From contig NZ_SNWR01000001.1 of the NCBI RefSeq assembly GCF_004362215.1, positions 5,748,001 through 5,812,000 of the forward strand: 64,000 nucleotides of DNA, read 5' to 3'. Below, piece after piece: positions 52,981-60,989 of this stretch; position 1 is the first letter of the stretch; each line of letters opens with the position of its first letter. The stretch comes from Paractinoplanes brasiliensis. GTDB taxonomy: Bacteria; Actinomycetota; Actinomycetes; Mycobacteriales; Micromonosporaceae. The notes under the pieces were generated by a model, which was not told the origin of the DNA, did no database searches, and saw only the letters and a program-made list of their open reading frames with translations. A program made the position numbers and the translations under genes.

Positions 52981-53318
52981 TTCGGGGGAAGGGGTGACCA
53001 CTAACGGCGGGATGGAGCCTTTTATGCCGTTAGTGGTCACCCCTTCCCCCGAATCTTGCATGGGAGCCTCTGACGGCCAGGACTTTGGTCGCCGGTCTCT
53101 GGTCGCATGACCGGGCTGGGTCACCCCCGTCACCCTGAGGGGTCTGGCTTACGCGCCGGTACAGCCAGGACTTTTGCTTGGGCAGGCCGGCCTGGGTGGT
53201 GGGTCGTGCGGACGCACCTCGCCGGTTGCGCCGGGGATCATCGCTGCGCTCGTAAACCCGGCAACGGGCCGGCTGCATGGTCAAGCCCGTCGTTGCCGTC
53301 CAACTGACCGCTCGGTCA
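52972..53318 (+). repeat. left arm of a 347-bp inverted repeat
   Basis: Pairs with 53699-54045 on the opposite strand, more than 80% identical by eye and almost identical over the outer 130 bases. It begins CTGGGACGC, contains the 28-bp-stem hairpin at 52981-53053, and ends near GCCGTCCAACTGACC. The arm has no credible protein in either direction. Confidence 0.8.
52981..53053 (+). repeat. 28-bp-stem hairpin, left copy
   Basis: Perfect inverted repeat of 28 bp (left arm 52981-53008, right arm 53026-53053) beginning TTCGGGGGAAGGGGTGACC, with a 17-base loop GGGATGGAGCCTTTTAT. The stem includes ACTAACGGC / GCCGTTAGT. It is a strong candidate for a stable RNA or cruciform structure. Confidence 0.88.
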
Positions 53319-53469
53319 CGGCCCCCTTGGCCGGGCTTGACATCCGGCCCGCCCTTGGTGTTGCGCCCGTTGGCTGGGCTTGGTGTTGGGCTTGCGGGGG
53401 TGTCGCGCCCGCTGGCTGGGCTAAGTGTCCGGCTTTCGCTCTGCATGTACCGGTTGGCTGGTTGGGTCG

Positions 53470-53594
53470 GCGGCTTTTGCTGGGTGTCGCGCGGTTGGCT
53501 GGCTGAGCGGGCGGCTTCTGCTGAGTGTGGCGCGCGTTGGCGGGTTGGGCGGGCGGCTCTCGCTGAGTGTCGCGCGCGTTGGCTGGCTCACCGG
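53470..53594 (+). repeat. three 42-bp imperfect tandem units
   Basis: Three successive copies of a unit starting GCGGCTTTTGCTG, GCGGCTTCTGCTG and GCGGCTCTCGCTG, each followed by a GTGTCGCGCGCGTTGGCTGG-like core. They occupy the space between the inverted arms. Confidence 0.65.
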
Positions 53595-53698
53595 GTGGGC
53601 CGGGCTCGTCTTCGCCCTGCAGTGGTCAACGAGTGGTGGGCCGGGTGGCGATGTGTGTGGTGGGGGTCAGCCTGTGGGCTGGGCGGTTCGGGTTGGGT

Positions 53699-54045
53699 GA
53701 GCGGTTGGCGGGCAGGTGGACGGCACCGACGGGCTGGGCCATGCAGGCGGCCGGCTGCGGTTTGCGAGCGTAGCGATGAGTCCGAGCGCAACCGGCGAGG
53801 TGCGTCCGCACGACCCACCACTCAGGCCGGCCTGCCCAGGCAAAAGTCCTGGCTCAACCAGCGCGTAAGCCAGACCGCCCAGGGCGAGGGGGGTTCCGAG
53901 GCCCCGCCGTGCAACCAGAGGCCGGCGACCAAAGTCCTGGCCGTCACAGGCTCCCATGCAAGGTTCGGGGGAAGGGGTGACCACTAACGGCATAAAAGGC
54001 TCCATCCCGCCGTTAGTGGGCACCCCTTCCCCCGAAGCGTCCCAG
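53699..54045 (-). repeat. right arm of the inverted repeat
   Basis: Reverse-orientation copy of the left arm. It carries its own hairpin (53964-54036) and the same outer terminus CTGGGACGC when read from the minus strand. The two arms bracket the central tandem units. Confidence 0.8.
53964..54036 (-). repeat. 28-bp-stem hairpin, right copy
   Basis: Same stem as the left copy with one mismatch (an A for C inside GTGACCAC), and a loop (ATAAAAGGCTCCATCCC) that is the complement of the left loop, as expected for an inverted copy. Confidence 0.86.
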
Positions 54046-54127
54046 GGTGAGCGAGCCCGCGGCCCACGGCTGGCGCTGAGCAAGACGCGGGGAGGCGGGA
54101 AAGCGCCTGACCGCGGGGTGGGAGGGG

Positions 54128-54240
54128 GACGCGGGGAGCGGGAAGGGCTGAGCAGGCGGGAGAGGACGCGGGGAGCGGGAAGGGCTGGGCAGGCAGGGGA
54201 GGAGGCGTGGAGCGGGAAGGGCTGTTCGGGTGGGGGGAGG
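54128..54240 (+). repeat. 37-bp purine-rich tandem repeats
   Basis: Three copies of about 37 bp beginning GACGCGGGGAGCGGGAAGGG at 54128 and 54165, with a degenerate third near 54202. The plus strand is almost pure purine between about 54110 and 54290, extending to the end of the thioesterase gene. Confidence 0.7.
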
Positions 54241-54258
54241 CGGGGGAGAAGGGGAGGG

Positions 54259-54768
54259 CTAAGCGGGTGGGAGGGGGAAGAGGAGGCAGGTGGACATGGC
54301 CTGGGCGACGAGGCGGCCGGAGGCGTCGGTGAGGCGGGCCTCGGCCAGGGCGGTTCGGCGGCCCGACTGCAGGACCGAGCCGGTGCAGGTCAGGCGGCCG
54401 GAGGCAAGGGTGATGGGGCGGAGGAACTTGACGTTCAGGTCGAGGGACGTGTAGCCGACGCCCGCCGGCAGGGTGCTGTGGATCGAGCAGGCCGCCGCGG
54501 TGTCGAGCAGGGTGGAGATGACACCGCCGTGCATCGTGCCCAAGGGGTTGTAGTGGAACTCCTGGGGGTCCAGCTGCAGGGTTACCGAACCCTCGACGAC
54601 TGTGAGGGAGGCCAGGTCGATCAGGTCCATGATGGGTGGGGCGGGGAGCTCGCCCGAGGCCAGGGCCTGCAGCATTTCCAGGCCTGTGCTGCGGCCCACG
54701 TGGGAGGCGTGGATCGACGGGTCGCTCCAGGAAAAGGTGCGCGTGCGGGCCTGCTGGGTCTGGGTCAT
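54259..54768 (-). CDS. PaaI-family thioesterase (hotdog fold)
   Basis: 169-residue acyl-CoA thioesterase-like protein. ATG 54768 is preferred, since the frame upstream overlaps the HxlR gene. The hotdog motif is PLGTMHGGVISTLLDTAAAC, with LNVKFLRPITLASGRLTCTG and SGRLVAQAMSTCLLFPLP. Substrate unknown; phenylacetyl-type or polyketide thioesters are typical. It diverges from the HxlR regulator with 55 bases between starts, suggesting the regulator may control it. Confidence 0.85.
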   Translation of the reverse strand: MTQTQQARTRTFSWSDPSIHASHVGRSTGLEMLQALASGELPAPPIMDLIDLASLTVVEGSVTLQLDPQEFHYNPLGTMHGGVISTLLDTAAACSIHSTLPAGVGYTSLDLNVKFLRPITLASGRLTCTGSVLQSGRRTALAEARLTDASGRLVAQAMSTCLLFPLPPA

Positions 54769-54823
54769 GGACGCAGCGTGGCACCCCTTGCTGGGTCTGT
54801 CCAGTGGACTTAGCCTCGGTGTC

Positions 54824-55306
54824 ATGAGTTCCACAACGTCGCCCGAGGCGCTCAACTGGTCGGTGGACAACTGCACGATCGGCCGGGCCATGGAGATTCT
54901 CGGGGAGAAGTGGACCGTCGTCGTGCTGCGTGAGGTTTTCGCCGGCATCCGGCGCTTCGACGACATGCGGGTGCGTACCGGCATTCCGCGGCAGGTGCTC
55001 ACCAACCGGCTCGCCATGCTTGTGGACAACGGCGTGCTGCACCGTGTTCCTTATCGGGAGCCGGGCGCGCGGGCCCGCCACGAGTACCGGCTCACCGGCA
55101 AGGGCTTCGACCTCTATCCGGTGATGGTCGCCGTCGCCACCTGGGGTGACCGCTATCTGGCCGGGCCCGAGGGGCCTCCGCTCGTGTTCGAGCACCGTGA
55201 CTGCGGCGGCCGGGTCGGGGCGACGCTCACCTGCGACCACGAGCACGTCGTGGGGGATCTGCGCGAAGTGTTGCCCACGCCGGGGCCGGGGGCGCGCCGC
55301 CGCTAG
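54824..55306 (+). CDS. HxlR-family transcriptional regulator
   Basis: 160-residue winged-helix regulator from ATG 54824. It has CTIGRAMEILGEKWTVVVLR (the HxlR first helix with Cys), VRTGIPRQVLTNRLAMLVDN (recognition helix) and YRLTGKGFDLYPVMVAVATW. Family members often sense disulphide or aldehyde stress through the conserved Cys in the N-terminal region (NCTIG). Diverges from the thioesterase and precedes the MFS gene by nine bases. Confidence 0.9.
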   Translation: MSSTTSPEALNWSVDNCTIGRAMEILGEKWTVVVLREVFAGIRRFDDMRVRTGIPRQVLTNRLAMLVDNGVLHRVPYREPGARARHEYRLTGKGFDLYPVMVAVATWGDRYLAGPEGPPLVFEHRDCGGRVGATLTCDHEHVVGDLREVLPTPGPGARRR

Positions 55307-55315
55307 ATTGCCGGG

Positions 55316-56890
55316 GTGGACTCACCCTGGGCGCCGCTGCGGGGCCGTGTCTTCCGGATGCTGTGGATCGCGGTGCTGGCCGGCAATGTCGGCACCTGGA
55401 TGCAGACCGTCGGCGCGCAGTGGCTGGTGGTGCAGGAGCCGAACGCGGCCACCTGGACCAGCCTCGTGCAGACCGTGACGATGCTGCCCGTCCTGTTGCT
55501 GGCCCTCCCGGCGGGTGCGATCGCCGACGTGTTCGACCGCCGCCGCCTGCTGCTGGCCGTGCAGGTCGTGCTTTGCCTGGTCGGGGGTGCGCTCACCGTC
55601 CTGACCGTGTTCGGCCTGATGCCGCCGCCCGTGTTGCTGGTGTTCACCTTCCTGCTCGGCGTGGGTCAGGCCCTCACGTTGCCGACCTGGCAGGCCGTCA
55701 TTCCCGAGCTCGTTTCGCGGGACGAGTTGCCCGCGGCTTCCGCCCTGGGCGCGGTGAACACCAATCTGGCCCGGTCGGCGGGTCCGGCCGTGGCGGGTCT
55801 GCTGGTGGCCCATGTCGGGTCGGCCGCCGTTTTCGCGCTCAATGCCCTCTCGTACGGGGTTTTCGCCCTCGCTCTTCTGCTGTGGCGCCGCCCCGCGCGT
55901 CAGGGGCCGGGTCACCCGGAGCGTTTCGGTCCCGCCGTCCGGGCCGGCGGCCGGTTCGTCCGGTACGCGCCGAGCGTCCGTCGCCTGCTGATCCGCGTGA
56001 TCCTGTTCGTGGTGCCGGGCAGTGTCGTGTGGGGTCTGCTGCCCGTGGTCGCGCGTCAGGAGCTCGGGCTGGGCGCGAGCGGCTACGGGGTTCTGCTGGC
56101 CGCGCTGGGCGTGGGCGCGATCGCCGGCGCGCTGCTGATGCCACGGATCCGGCGGGTGTTGTCGGCCAACCGGCTGATCGTGGTGGCCGGTGTGGTCTAT
56201 GCGGGGGCACTGCTGGTCACCGCGCTGGTGCCGAACGAGTTCGCCGTCACCGGTGTGCTGGTGCCGGCGGGGGCGGGCTGGATGTGCTTGGTCTCGCGAA
56301 TGAACGCCGGCCTGCAGTTGCTGCTGCCGAACTGGGTGCGGGCCCGCGGGTTCGGGATCTATCAGGTGGTGTTCGCCGGGGCGCAGGCGCTGGGCGCGCT
56401 GCTGTGGGGGCAGGTGGCCGAGGTGTTCGGGCTGCCCGCGACGTTCGTGGCCGCCGCTGCGGTCATGCTGCTGGGCACGGCGACCGTGTTCTGGTTGCCG
56501 GTGCACGAGCACGACGACGCCGACCGGAGTCCCGCAACCTTGTGGGCGGAGCCGCACATCATGCTGGACCCGCATCCCGAGGAGGGGCCCGTGCTGGTGA
56601 CGGCTGTCTACCGCGTACGGGATCAGCAGGCGGACGGTTTCGTCGAGGCCATGAACGCCGTACGGCTGACGCGGTTGCGGACGGGGGCGACGCGCTGGGG
56701 TTTGTTCCGTGACGGCGAGGACCCGGTCCGCTATGTCGAGGTCTATCAGGTGCCGACGTGGGAGGACCATCTGCGTCAGCACGACGGCCGGATGACCGGC
56801 AGTGACGAGGAGGCCGAGAAACGCGCGCTGGCGCTGGCCGAGGGGCCGCCCGAAGTCACCCATCTGCTCCCGGCCGACAACGGCGATTAG
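55316..56890 (+). CDS. MFS transporter (MFS_3/enterobactin exporter-like)
   Basis: 524-residue permease starting at GTG 55316, nine bases after the HxlR gene, so probably co-transcribed. Twelve helices begin with FRMLWIAVLAGNVGTWMQTV; LLALPAGAIADVFDRRRLLL is the loop 2/3 motif. After the last helix there is a soluble tail of about 100 residues (NAVRLTRLRTGATRWGLFRD) that matches an antibiotic-biosynthesis monooxygenase-like domain in other members of this subgroup. Substrate unknown. Confidence 0.87.
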   Translation: MDSPWAPLRGRVFRMLWIAVLAGNVGTWMQTVGAQWLVVQEPNAATWTSLVQTVTMLPVLLLALPAGAIADVFDRRRLLLAVQVVLCLVGGALTVLTVFGLMPPPVLLVFTFLLGVGQALTLPTWQAVIPELVSRDELPAASALGAVNTNLARSAGPAVAGLLVAHVGSAAVFALNALSYGVFALALLLWRRPARQGPGHPERFGPAVRAGGRFVRYAPSVRRLLIRVILFVVPGSVVWGLLPVVARQELGLGASGYGVLLAALGVGAIAGALLMPRIRRVLSANRLIVVAGVVYAGALLVTALVPNEFAVTGVLVPAGAGWMCLVSRMNAGLQLLLPNWVRARGFGIYQVVFAGAQALGALLWGQVAEVFGLPATFVAAAAVMLLGTATVFWLPVHEHDDADRSPATLWAEPHIMLDPHPEEGPVLVTAVYRVRDQQADGFVEAMNAVRLTRLRTGATRWGLFRDGEDPVRYVEVYQVPTWEDHLRQHDGRMTGSDEEAEKRALALAEGPPEVTHLLPADNGD

Positions 56891-56956
56891 CCGGATGTTT
56901 CGTATTTGTTCCGATTAACCTCAGGGGTGGCCGTTCCGGCCGGTTGAGGAGGTGTC

Positions 56957-57763
56957 GTGTCGAGTGTGGTCGATGCTCGCCGCGGCCGGTTGCTGATCAT
57001 CGGCGGCGCCGCCGGCCCGGGCCTGCTCGGCCGCTTCGTCGAGCTGGCGGGCGGCGCCGCGGCGCGCATCGTCGTCGTCGCCACGGCCAGTTCGGCGCCG
57101 ACCGCCGCCGAGACCGAGCACCTGGCCGCCTTCGAGTCGCTGGGCGCCGGCCGGGTCGAGGCACTGCGGATCGCGAACCGGTCCGACGCCTGCGATCCCC
57201 GGGTCGAGCCGGTGCTGCGCTCGGCCTCCGGCGTCTTCTTCACCGGCGGCGACCAGGAGCGGATCACCCGGGTGATCGGCGGGACGGTCACCGACTCGCT
57301 GCTGCAGGAGCTGGTCGCGGCGGGCGCGGTGGTGCTGGCCGGCACGAGCGCGGGCGCCGCCATGATGTCCGGGACCATGATCGTCGAGGGTGACGCCCCG
57401 GGGGTGTCGCGGGCGTGCGTGCGTACGGGCCCGGGTCTGGAATTTCTGCCGGGTGTGCTGATCGATCAGCATTTCGGCCAGCGGGGGCGGCTCAACCGGC
57501 TGCTCAGCGCGGTCGCCCTGGCTCCGCACCAGCTCGGCCTGGGCATCGACGAGGACACCGCGATCCTGACCGACGGCGACGACTTCGAGGTGCTCGGCAG
57601 CGGTGCGGTCACGGTTGTCGACGCCGGCGGCGCCGAGATCATCCGGGTGCCCGACCGCGGCCCGATCACCCTGACCGGCTGCCGCCTGCACGTGTTGCCC
57701 GCCGGGCACGCGTTCCACCTCACGGGCCGACGGCCCCGCGTCATCGAGAACGAGGCGTCATGA
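56957..57763 (+). CDS. cphB: cyanophycinase
   Basis: Peptidase E-like serine hydrolase that cleaves the Asp-Arg polymer cyanophycin to beta-Asp-Arg dipeptides. 268 residues from GTG 56957 behind GAGGAGG. The nucleophile Ser is in LAGTSAGAAMMSGTMIV, with IIGGAAGPGLLGRFVEL, FFTGGDQERITRVIGG and the late GIDEDTAIL segment. Its stop overlaps the cphA ATG (ATGA), so the two form a coupled operon. Cytoplasmic. Confidence 0.92.
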   Translation: MSSVVDARRGRLLIIGGAAGPGLLGRFVELAGGAAARIVVVATASSAPTAAETEHLAAFESLGAGRVEALRIANRSDACDPRVEPVLRSASGVFFTGGDQERITRVIGGTVTDSLLQELVAAGAVVLAGTSAGAAMMSGTMIVEGDAPGVSRACVRTGPGLEFLPGVLIDQHFGQRGRLNRLLSAVALAPHQLGLGIDEDTAILTDGDDFEVLGSGAVTVVDAGGAEIIRVPDRGPITLTGCRLHVLPAGHAFHLTGRRPRVIENEAS

Positions 57764-60492
57764 AGATCGAGCGCCTGCGGCATCTGCGCGGACCCAACGT
57801 CTATCTGTCCCGTCCGGCGGTGGTCGCGCGGCTGCGCCTGGGCGAGCTGACCGGCGTCGAGACGTCCGACGTCACCGGCTTCACGGAACGGCTGCTGCGG
57901 ACGTTGCCGGGTCTGGCCGAGCACCACTGCGCGGCCGGGGCGCCGGGCGGGTTCGTGAGCCGGCTGCGCGGCGGCACCTACTTCGGGCATGTCACCGAGC
58001 ACGTCAGCCTCGAACTGTCGCAGCTGATCGGGCGCGACGTGAGTTTCGGGCGCACGGTGTCGGCCGGTGAGCCGGGTTGTTACGACCTGATCGTCGAGTG
58101 CCCGGTCGACGAGTCCCCGGTGTCGCGGGTGCCGGGGGAGCTGCTGCGGGAGGCGGTGGATCTGGTGCTTTCGGTGATCGACGGGCGTACGGGCAAACCG
58201 GTTCTGTCGGAGCTGGCGGCGCGGGCGGAACGGGAGGCGGCCGGGCCCAGCACCCGGTCGATCATCGCGGCGGCCCGGCGGCGCGGCATCCCGGTCGAAC
58301 GCTACGACGACCTGAGCCTGCTCCGGCTGGGCTGGGGCAACCGGCGGCGGCTGGCCTGGGCCGCGATGACCGATCAGACCAGCGGCGTGGGCATCGACAT
58401 CGCCGGTGACAAGCAGGTGACCAGGCGGTTGCTGACCGAGGCGGGCGTGCCGATGCCCGAGGGAGGCGCCGCCCGTACGCTGGAAAACGCTCTGGCCTGG
58501 CTGAAGAGGCTGGGCGGCCCGGTGGTCGTCAAACCCCGGCGGGGCAGCCAGGGCGAGCACGTGGCCCTGAACCTGTGCACGCCGGAGCAGGTCGAGGCGG
58601 CGTTCCGGGCGGCCGGCGAGGACGTGATCGTCGAGCGGCAGCTGGACGGCCGTGACTACCGCGTGCTCGTGGTGGCGGGCGAGGTCGTCGCGGCCGCCGA
58701 ACGGATCGCCGCGCACGTGGTCGGTGACGGGCGCAGCACGATCGACGAGCTGGTCGAGCGGGTCAACGCCGACCCCCGGCGCGGCGTCGGGCATTCGCGG
58801 GTGCTGACCCGGGTGACGCCGGTGCCCGCGCTGCTCGAGCGGCAGAACCTGACCGCCCGCAGCGTGCCGGCGGCCGGGCGGCGGGTGTGGCTGGCCGACA
58901 CCGGCAACCTGTCCACCGGCGCGACCAGCCACGACGTCACCGACGACGTGCACCCCGAGGTGAAACGGCTCTGCCTGCGGGTCGCCGCGCAGCTCGGGCT
59001 CGACATCGCCGGGATCGATCTGCGCCTGCCCGGCATCGGCGAGCCGGCGCCGCCGGTGGAGGCCGGGTCGGAGGTCCGGGCCGGGGTTATCGAGGTCAAC
59101 GCGATGCCCGGCCTGCGCATGCACCTGGCGCCGGTGCGGGGCCGCTCGCGGGACGTGGGCGACGCGATCGTCCGGGCGATGTACCCGGCCGGCTCGGACG
59201 GGCGGATCCCCACGGTGGCGATCACCGGCACGAACGGCAAGACGACAGTGGCCCGGATGACCGCGCACCTGCTGGCCGACAGCGGGTTGCGGGTGGGGCT
59301 GACCACCACCGACGACGTACGCGTCGACGGGCGCGTGATCTTCCGGGCCGACGCCACCGGGCCGCTGTCGGCGCAGATGGTGCTGGGCGACCCGGGTGTG
59401 CAGGCCGCCGTGCTGGAGACGGCGCGGGGCGGGCTGCTGAACCGGGGGCTGGGTTACGACTGGTCCGACGTGGGCGTGCTGACCAACATCACCGCCGACC
59501 ACCTGGGGCAGGACGGGCTGGCCACGATCGAGGACCTGGCCCACGTGAAGGCGCTGGTGGCCGAGCGGGTGCGTGACGGCGGGACGCTCGTGCTCAACGC
59601 CGACGACCCGTGGGTGCGCACGATGGTCGACCGGCCGCGGGTGCGCGCGGACCGTAAGCGGGTGGTGTGGTTCGGGCTCGACGCCGAGCAGCCCGTGGTG
59701 GTCGAGCATCTCGCCCGCGGCGGGACGGCCTATCTGCTGGACGACGGGTGGGTGCTGCAGGCGACCGGGGCCCGGCGGACGGCGCTGCTGCGGGTGGGTG
59801 ACGTTCCCGGGGCGTACGGGGGAGCGGCGCCCCACGTCTTGGCGAACGCGCTGGCGGCCATGGCGGCGGCCCGGGCGCTGGGCGCGGGGCAGGAGGCGGT
59901 GAGCCGGCGGGTGGCCGAGTTCGATCCCACCGTCGAGAACGCGGGCCGGGGCACGCTGTTCCGGCTCGGGGACGTGTCGGTGTTCGTCGACTACGCCCAC
60001 AACCCTGCGGCGCTGGCGGCCACCCTGCGGACCCTGCACCGGCTCTGGGGGGCCGATCGCTGCGTGGCCGCGCTGACCCTGCCCGGTGATCGGCGGGACG
60101 ATCTGATCGCGGCGTGCGCGCAGGTGGTGGCGGACGCGGTGACCCGGGTGGTGCTCTACGACGACGAGGACCTTCGAGGCCGCACGCCGGGGGAGGTGTC
60201 CGCGCTGGCCGAGCGCGAGATGCGGGCGCGGCGGCCCGGGTTGTCCTCGGTGCGGGCCGGGGACTGCCGGGAGGCCGTCACCGAGGCGCTGCTGATCGCC
60301 CGCCCGGGCGATGTGGTGCTGGTCGTCTACGAGAAGCTGGCGCCGGTGCTCGCGCTGCTGGCCGAGTTGGGCGCCGTCCCCGCCGCTGAGGCCGCGCCGG
60401 TGCTGCCCGGACGTGGACCCGGGGCCGTACAGTCGCCGGCAAGATCCCTACTGGGGAAGGAACGGGTTCCCGTCCCCGGTTATCACGGCTGA
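57760..60492 (+). CDS. cphA: cyanophycin synthetase
   Basis: Non-ribosomal polymerase that alternately adds Asp and Arg to a cyanophycin primer, using ATP. 910 residues from ATG 57760 overlapping cphB. The N-terminal domain has RLRGGTYFGHVTEHVSLELS and the ATP-grasp region GPVVVKPRRGSQGEHVALNL, and residues about 488-900 form the Mur-ligase half with VAITGTNGKTTVARMTAHL and FVDYAHNPAALAATLRTLHR. Length is slightly above usual. Cyanophycin would store nitrogen and carbon as cytoplasmic granules. Confidence 0.94.
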   Translation: MKIERLRHLRGPNVYLSRPAVVARLRLGELTGVETSDVTGFTERLLRTLPGLAEHHCAAGAPGGFVSRLRGGTYFGHVTEHVSLELSQLIGRDVSFGRTVSAGEPGCYDLIVECPVDESPVSRVPGELLREAVDLVLSVIDGRTGKPVLSELAARAEREAAGPSTRSIIAAARRRGIPVERYDDLSLLRLGWGNRRRLAWAAMTDQTSGVGIDIAGDKQVTRRLLTEAGVPMPEGGAARTLENALAWLKRLGGPVVVKPRRGSQGEHVALNLCTPEQVEAAFRAAGEDVIVERQLDGRDYRVLVVAGEVVAAAERIAAHVVGDGRSTIDELVERVNADPRRGVGHSRVLTRVTPVPALLERQNLTARSVPAAGRRVWLADTGNLSTGATSHDVTDDVHPEVKRLCLRVAAQLGLDIAGIDLRLPGIGEPAPPVEAGSEVRAGVIEVNAMPGLRMHLAPVRGRSRDVGDAIVRAMYPAGSDGRIPTVAITGTNGKTTVARMTAHLLADSGLRVGLTTTDDVRVDGRVIFRADATGPLSAQMVLGDPGVQAAVLETARGGLLNRGLGYDWSDVGVLTNITADHLGQDGLATIEDLAHVKALVAERVRDGGTLVLNADDPWVRTMVDRPRVRADRKRVVWFGLDAEQPVVVEHLARGGTAYLLDDGWVLQATGARRTALLRVGDVPGAYGGAAPHVLANALAAMAAARALGAGQEAVSRRVAEFDPTVENAGRGTLFRLGDVSVFVDYAHNPAALAATLRTLHRLWGADRCVAALTLPGDRRDDLIAACAQVVADAVTRVVLYDDEDLRGRTPGEVSALAEREMRARRPGLSSVRAGDCREAVTEALLIARPGDVVLVVYEKLAPVLALLAELGAVPAAEAAPVLPGRGPGAVQSPARSLLGKERVPVPGYHG

Positions 60493-60539
60493 TCCGTCGT
60501 TCGGGGAGGTTGGCACGCAGAATGGGCTGATCGGCGGAG

Positions 60540-60578
60540 GGGACTGACCGTTTGAGCGAGGTTGCACAGGTCAGTCCC
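60540..60578 (+). terminator. hairpin after cphA
   Basis: GGGACTGACC pairs perfectly with GGTCAGTCCC around a 19-base loop, 47 bases after the cphA stop. No T tract follows. Confidence 0.5.
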
Positions 60579-60867
60579 TGAACAGTTGCTACAGGGCGAC
60601 TATTTGTCGACATCGCCCGGCATCGCCTCTAGGTGACGATGGTGTAACGGCTGGTAGGCCGACTGTTGTCGAGCGCTGCGAAAGTCCCCGTGGAAGAGAC
60701 TTCCGATAAAGCGGTCATACCGGCGTGTCTCTATGTAATGCACCCGGATTTCAGTCAGAGATCCGACTTTCGGGTACTGGACGGGCACCCGTCGCAGGTG
60801 CGATCCGTCCGGAAACGGACGGTGATGAACCGCAGGTAAGACCGCATGTGCACGGGATCGTGAGGGG

Positions 60868-60880
60868 GCCGATCATCGGC
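60868..60880 (+). promoter_or_regulatory. palindrome beside a putative promoter
   Basis: GCCGATCATCGGC is a 13-bp perfect palindrome. TAGCAT at 60881-60886 follows directly and resembles a -10 element, so the palindrome would overlap the promoter core of the kinase gene. The -35 is poor. Weak evidence. Confidence 0.3.
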
Positions 60881-60989
60881 TAGCATCCCTTCCGTCGATG
60901 GGGAACAACCGGCTGTGTGCCGGCGCCCCGACGCCGAGGGGCATGGCGGTGCAACTCGGTGTTTCTTCGAAGCGCGCATGTGGGGGCAC

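Larger units (their letters stand above)
52802..54258. other. 1.45-kb gene-free region of inverted and tandem repeats
   Basis: No credible gene. It consists of: imperfect 20-bp GT-rich tandem units (about 52840-52980), a 347-bp arm (52972-53318), a central GT-rich low-complexity segment with a 42-bp tandem triplet (53470-53594), an inverted second arm (53699-54045) and a purine-rich 37-bp tandem repeat (54128-54240). Open frames over it are long only because of the high GC content. Confidence 0.7.
60493..60989. other. 497-bp interval with hairpins before the kinase gene
   Basis: No convincing gene. It is less GC-rich in 60600-60790. It holds a ten-bp hairpin (60540-60549 with 60569-60578) suited to terminate cphBA, a GNRA-type hairpin CCGTCCG-GAAA-CGGACGG at 60805-60822, and a 13-bp palindrome GCCGATCATCGGC at 60868-60880 next to a possible -10 hexamer TAGCAT (60881-60886). 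The last may be the kinase promoter. Confidence 0.45.

Noticed and set aside
53030..53987. Open frames in the inverted-repeat region on both strands (ends in GSHARFGGRGDH)
   Set aside because: The two frames share an ending only because the arms are inverted copies. Composition is low-complexity and there are no ribosome sites.
60600..60788. 62-codon minus-strand frame in the cphA-kinase gap
   Set aside because: Unusual composition, no ribosome site and no similarity I can recognise.
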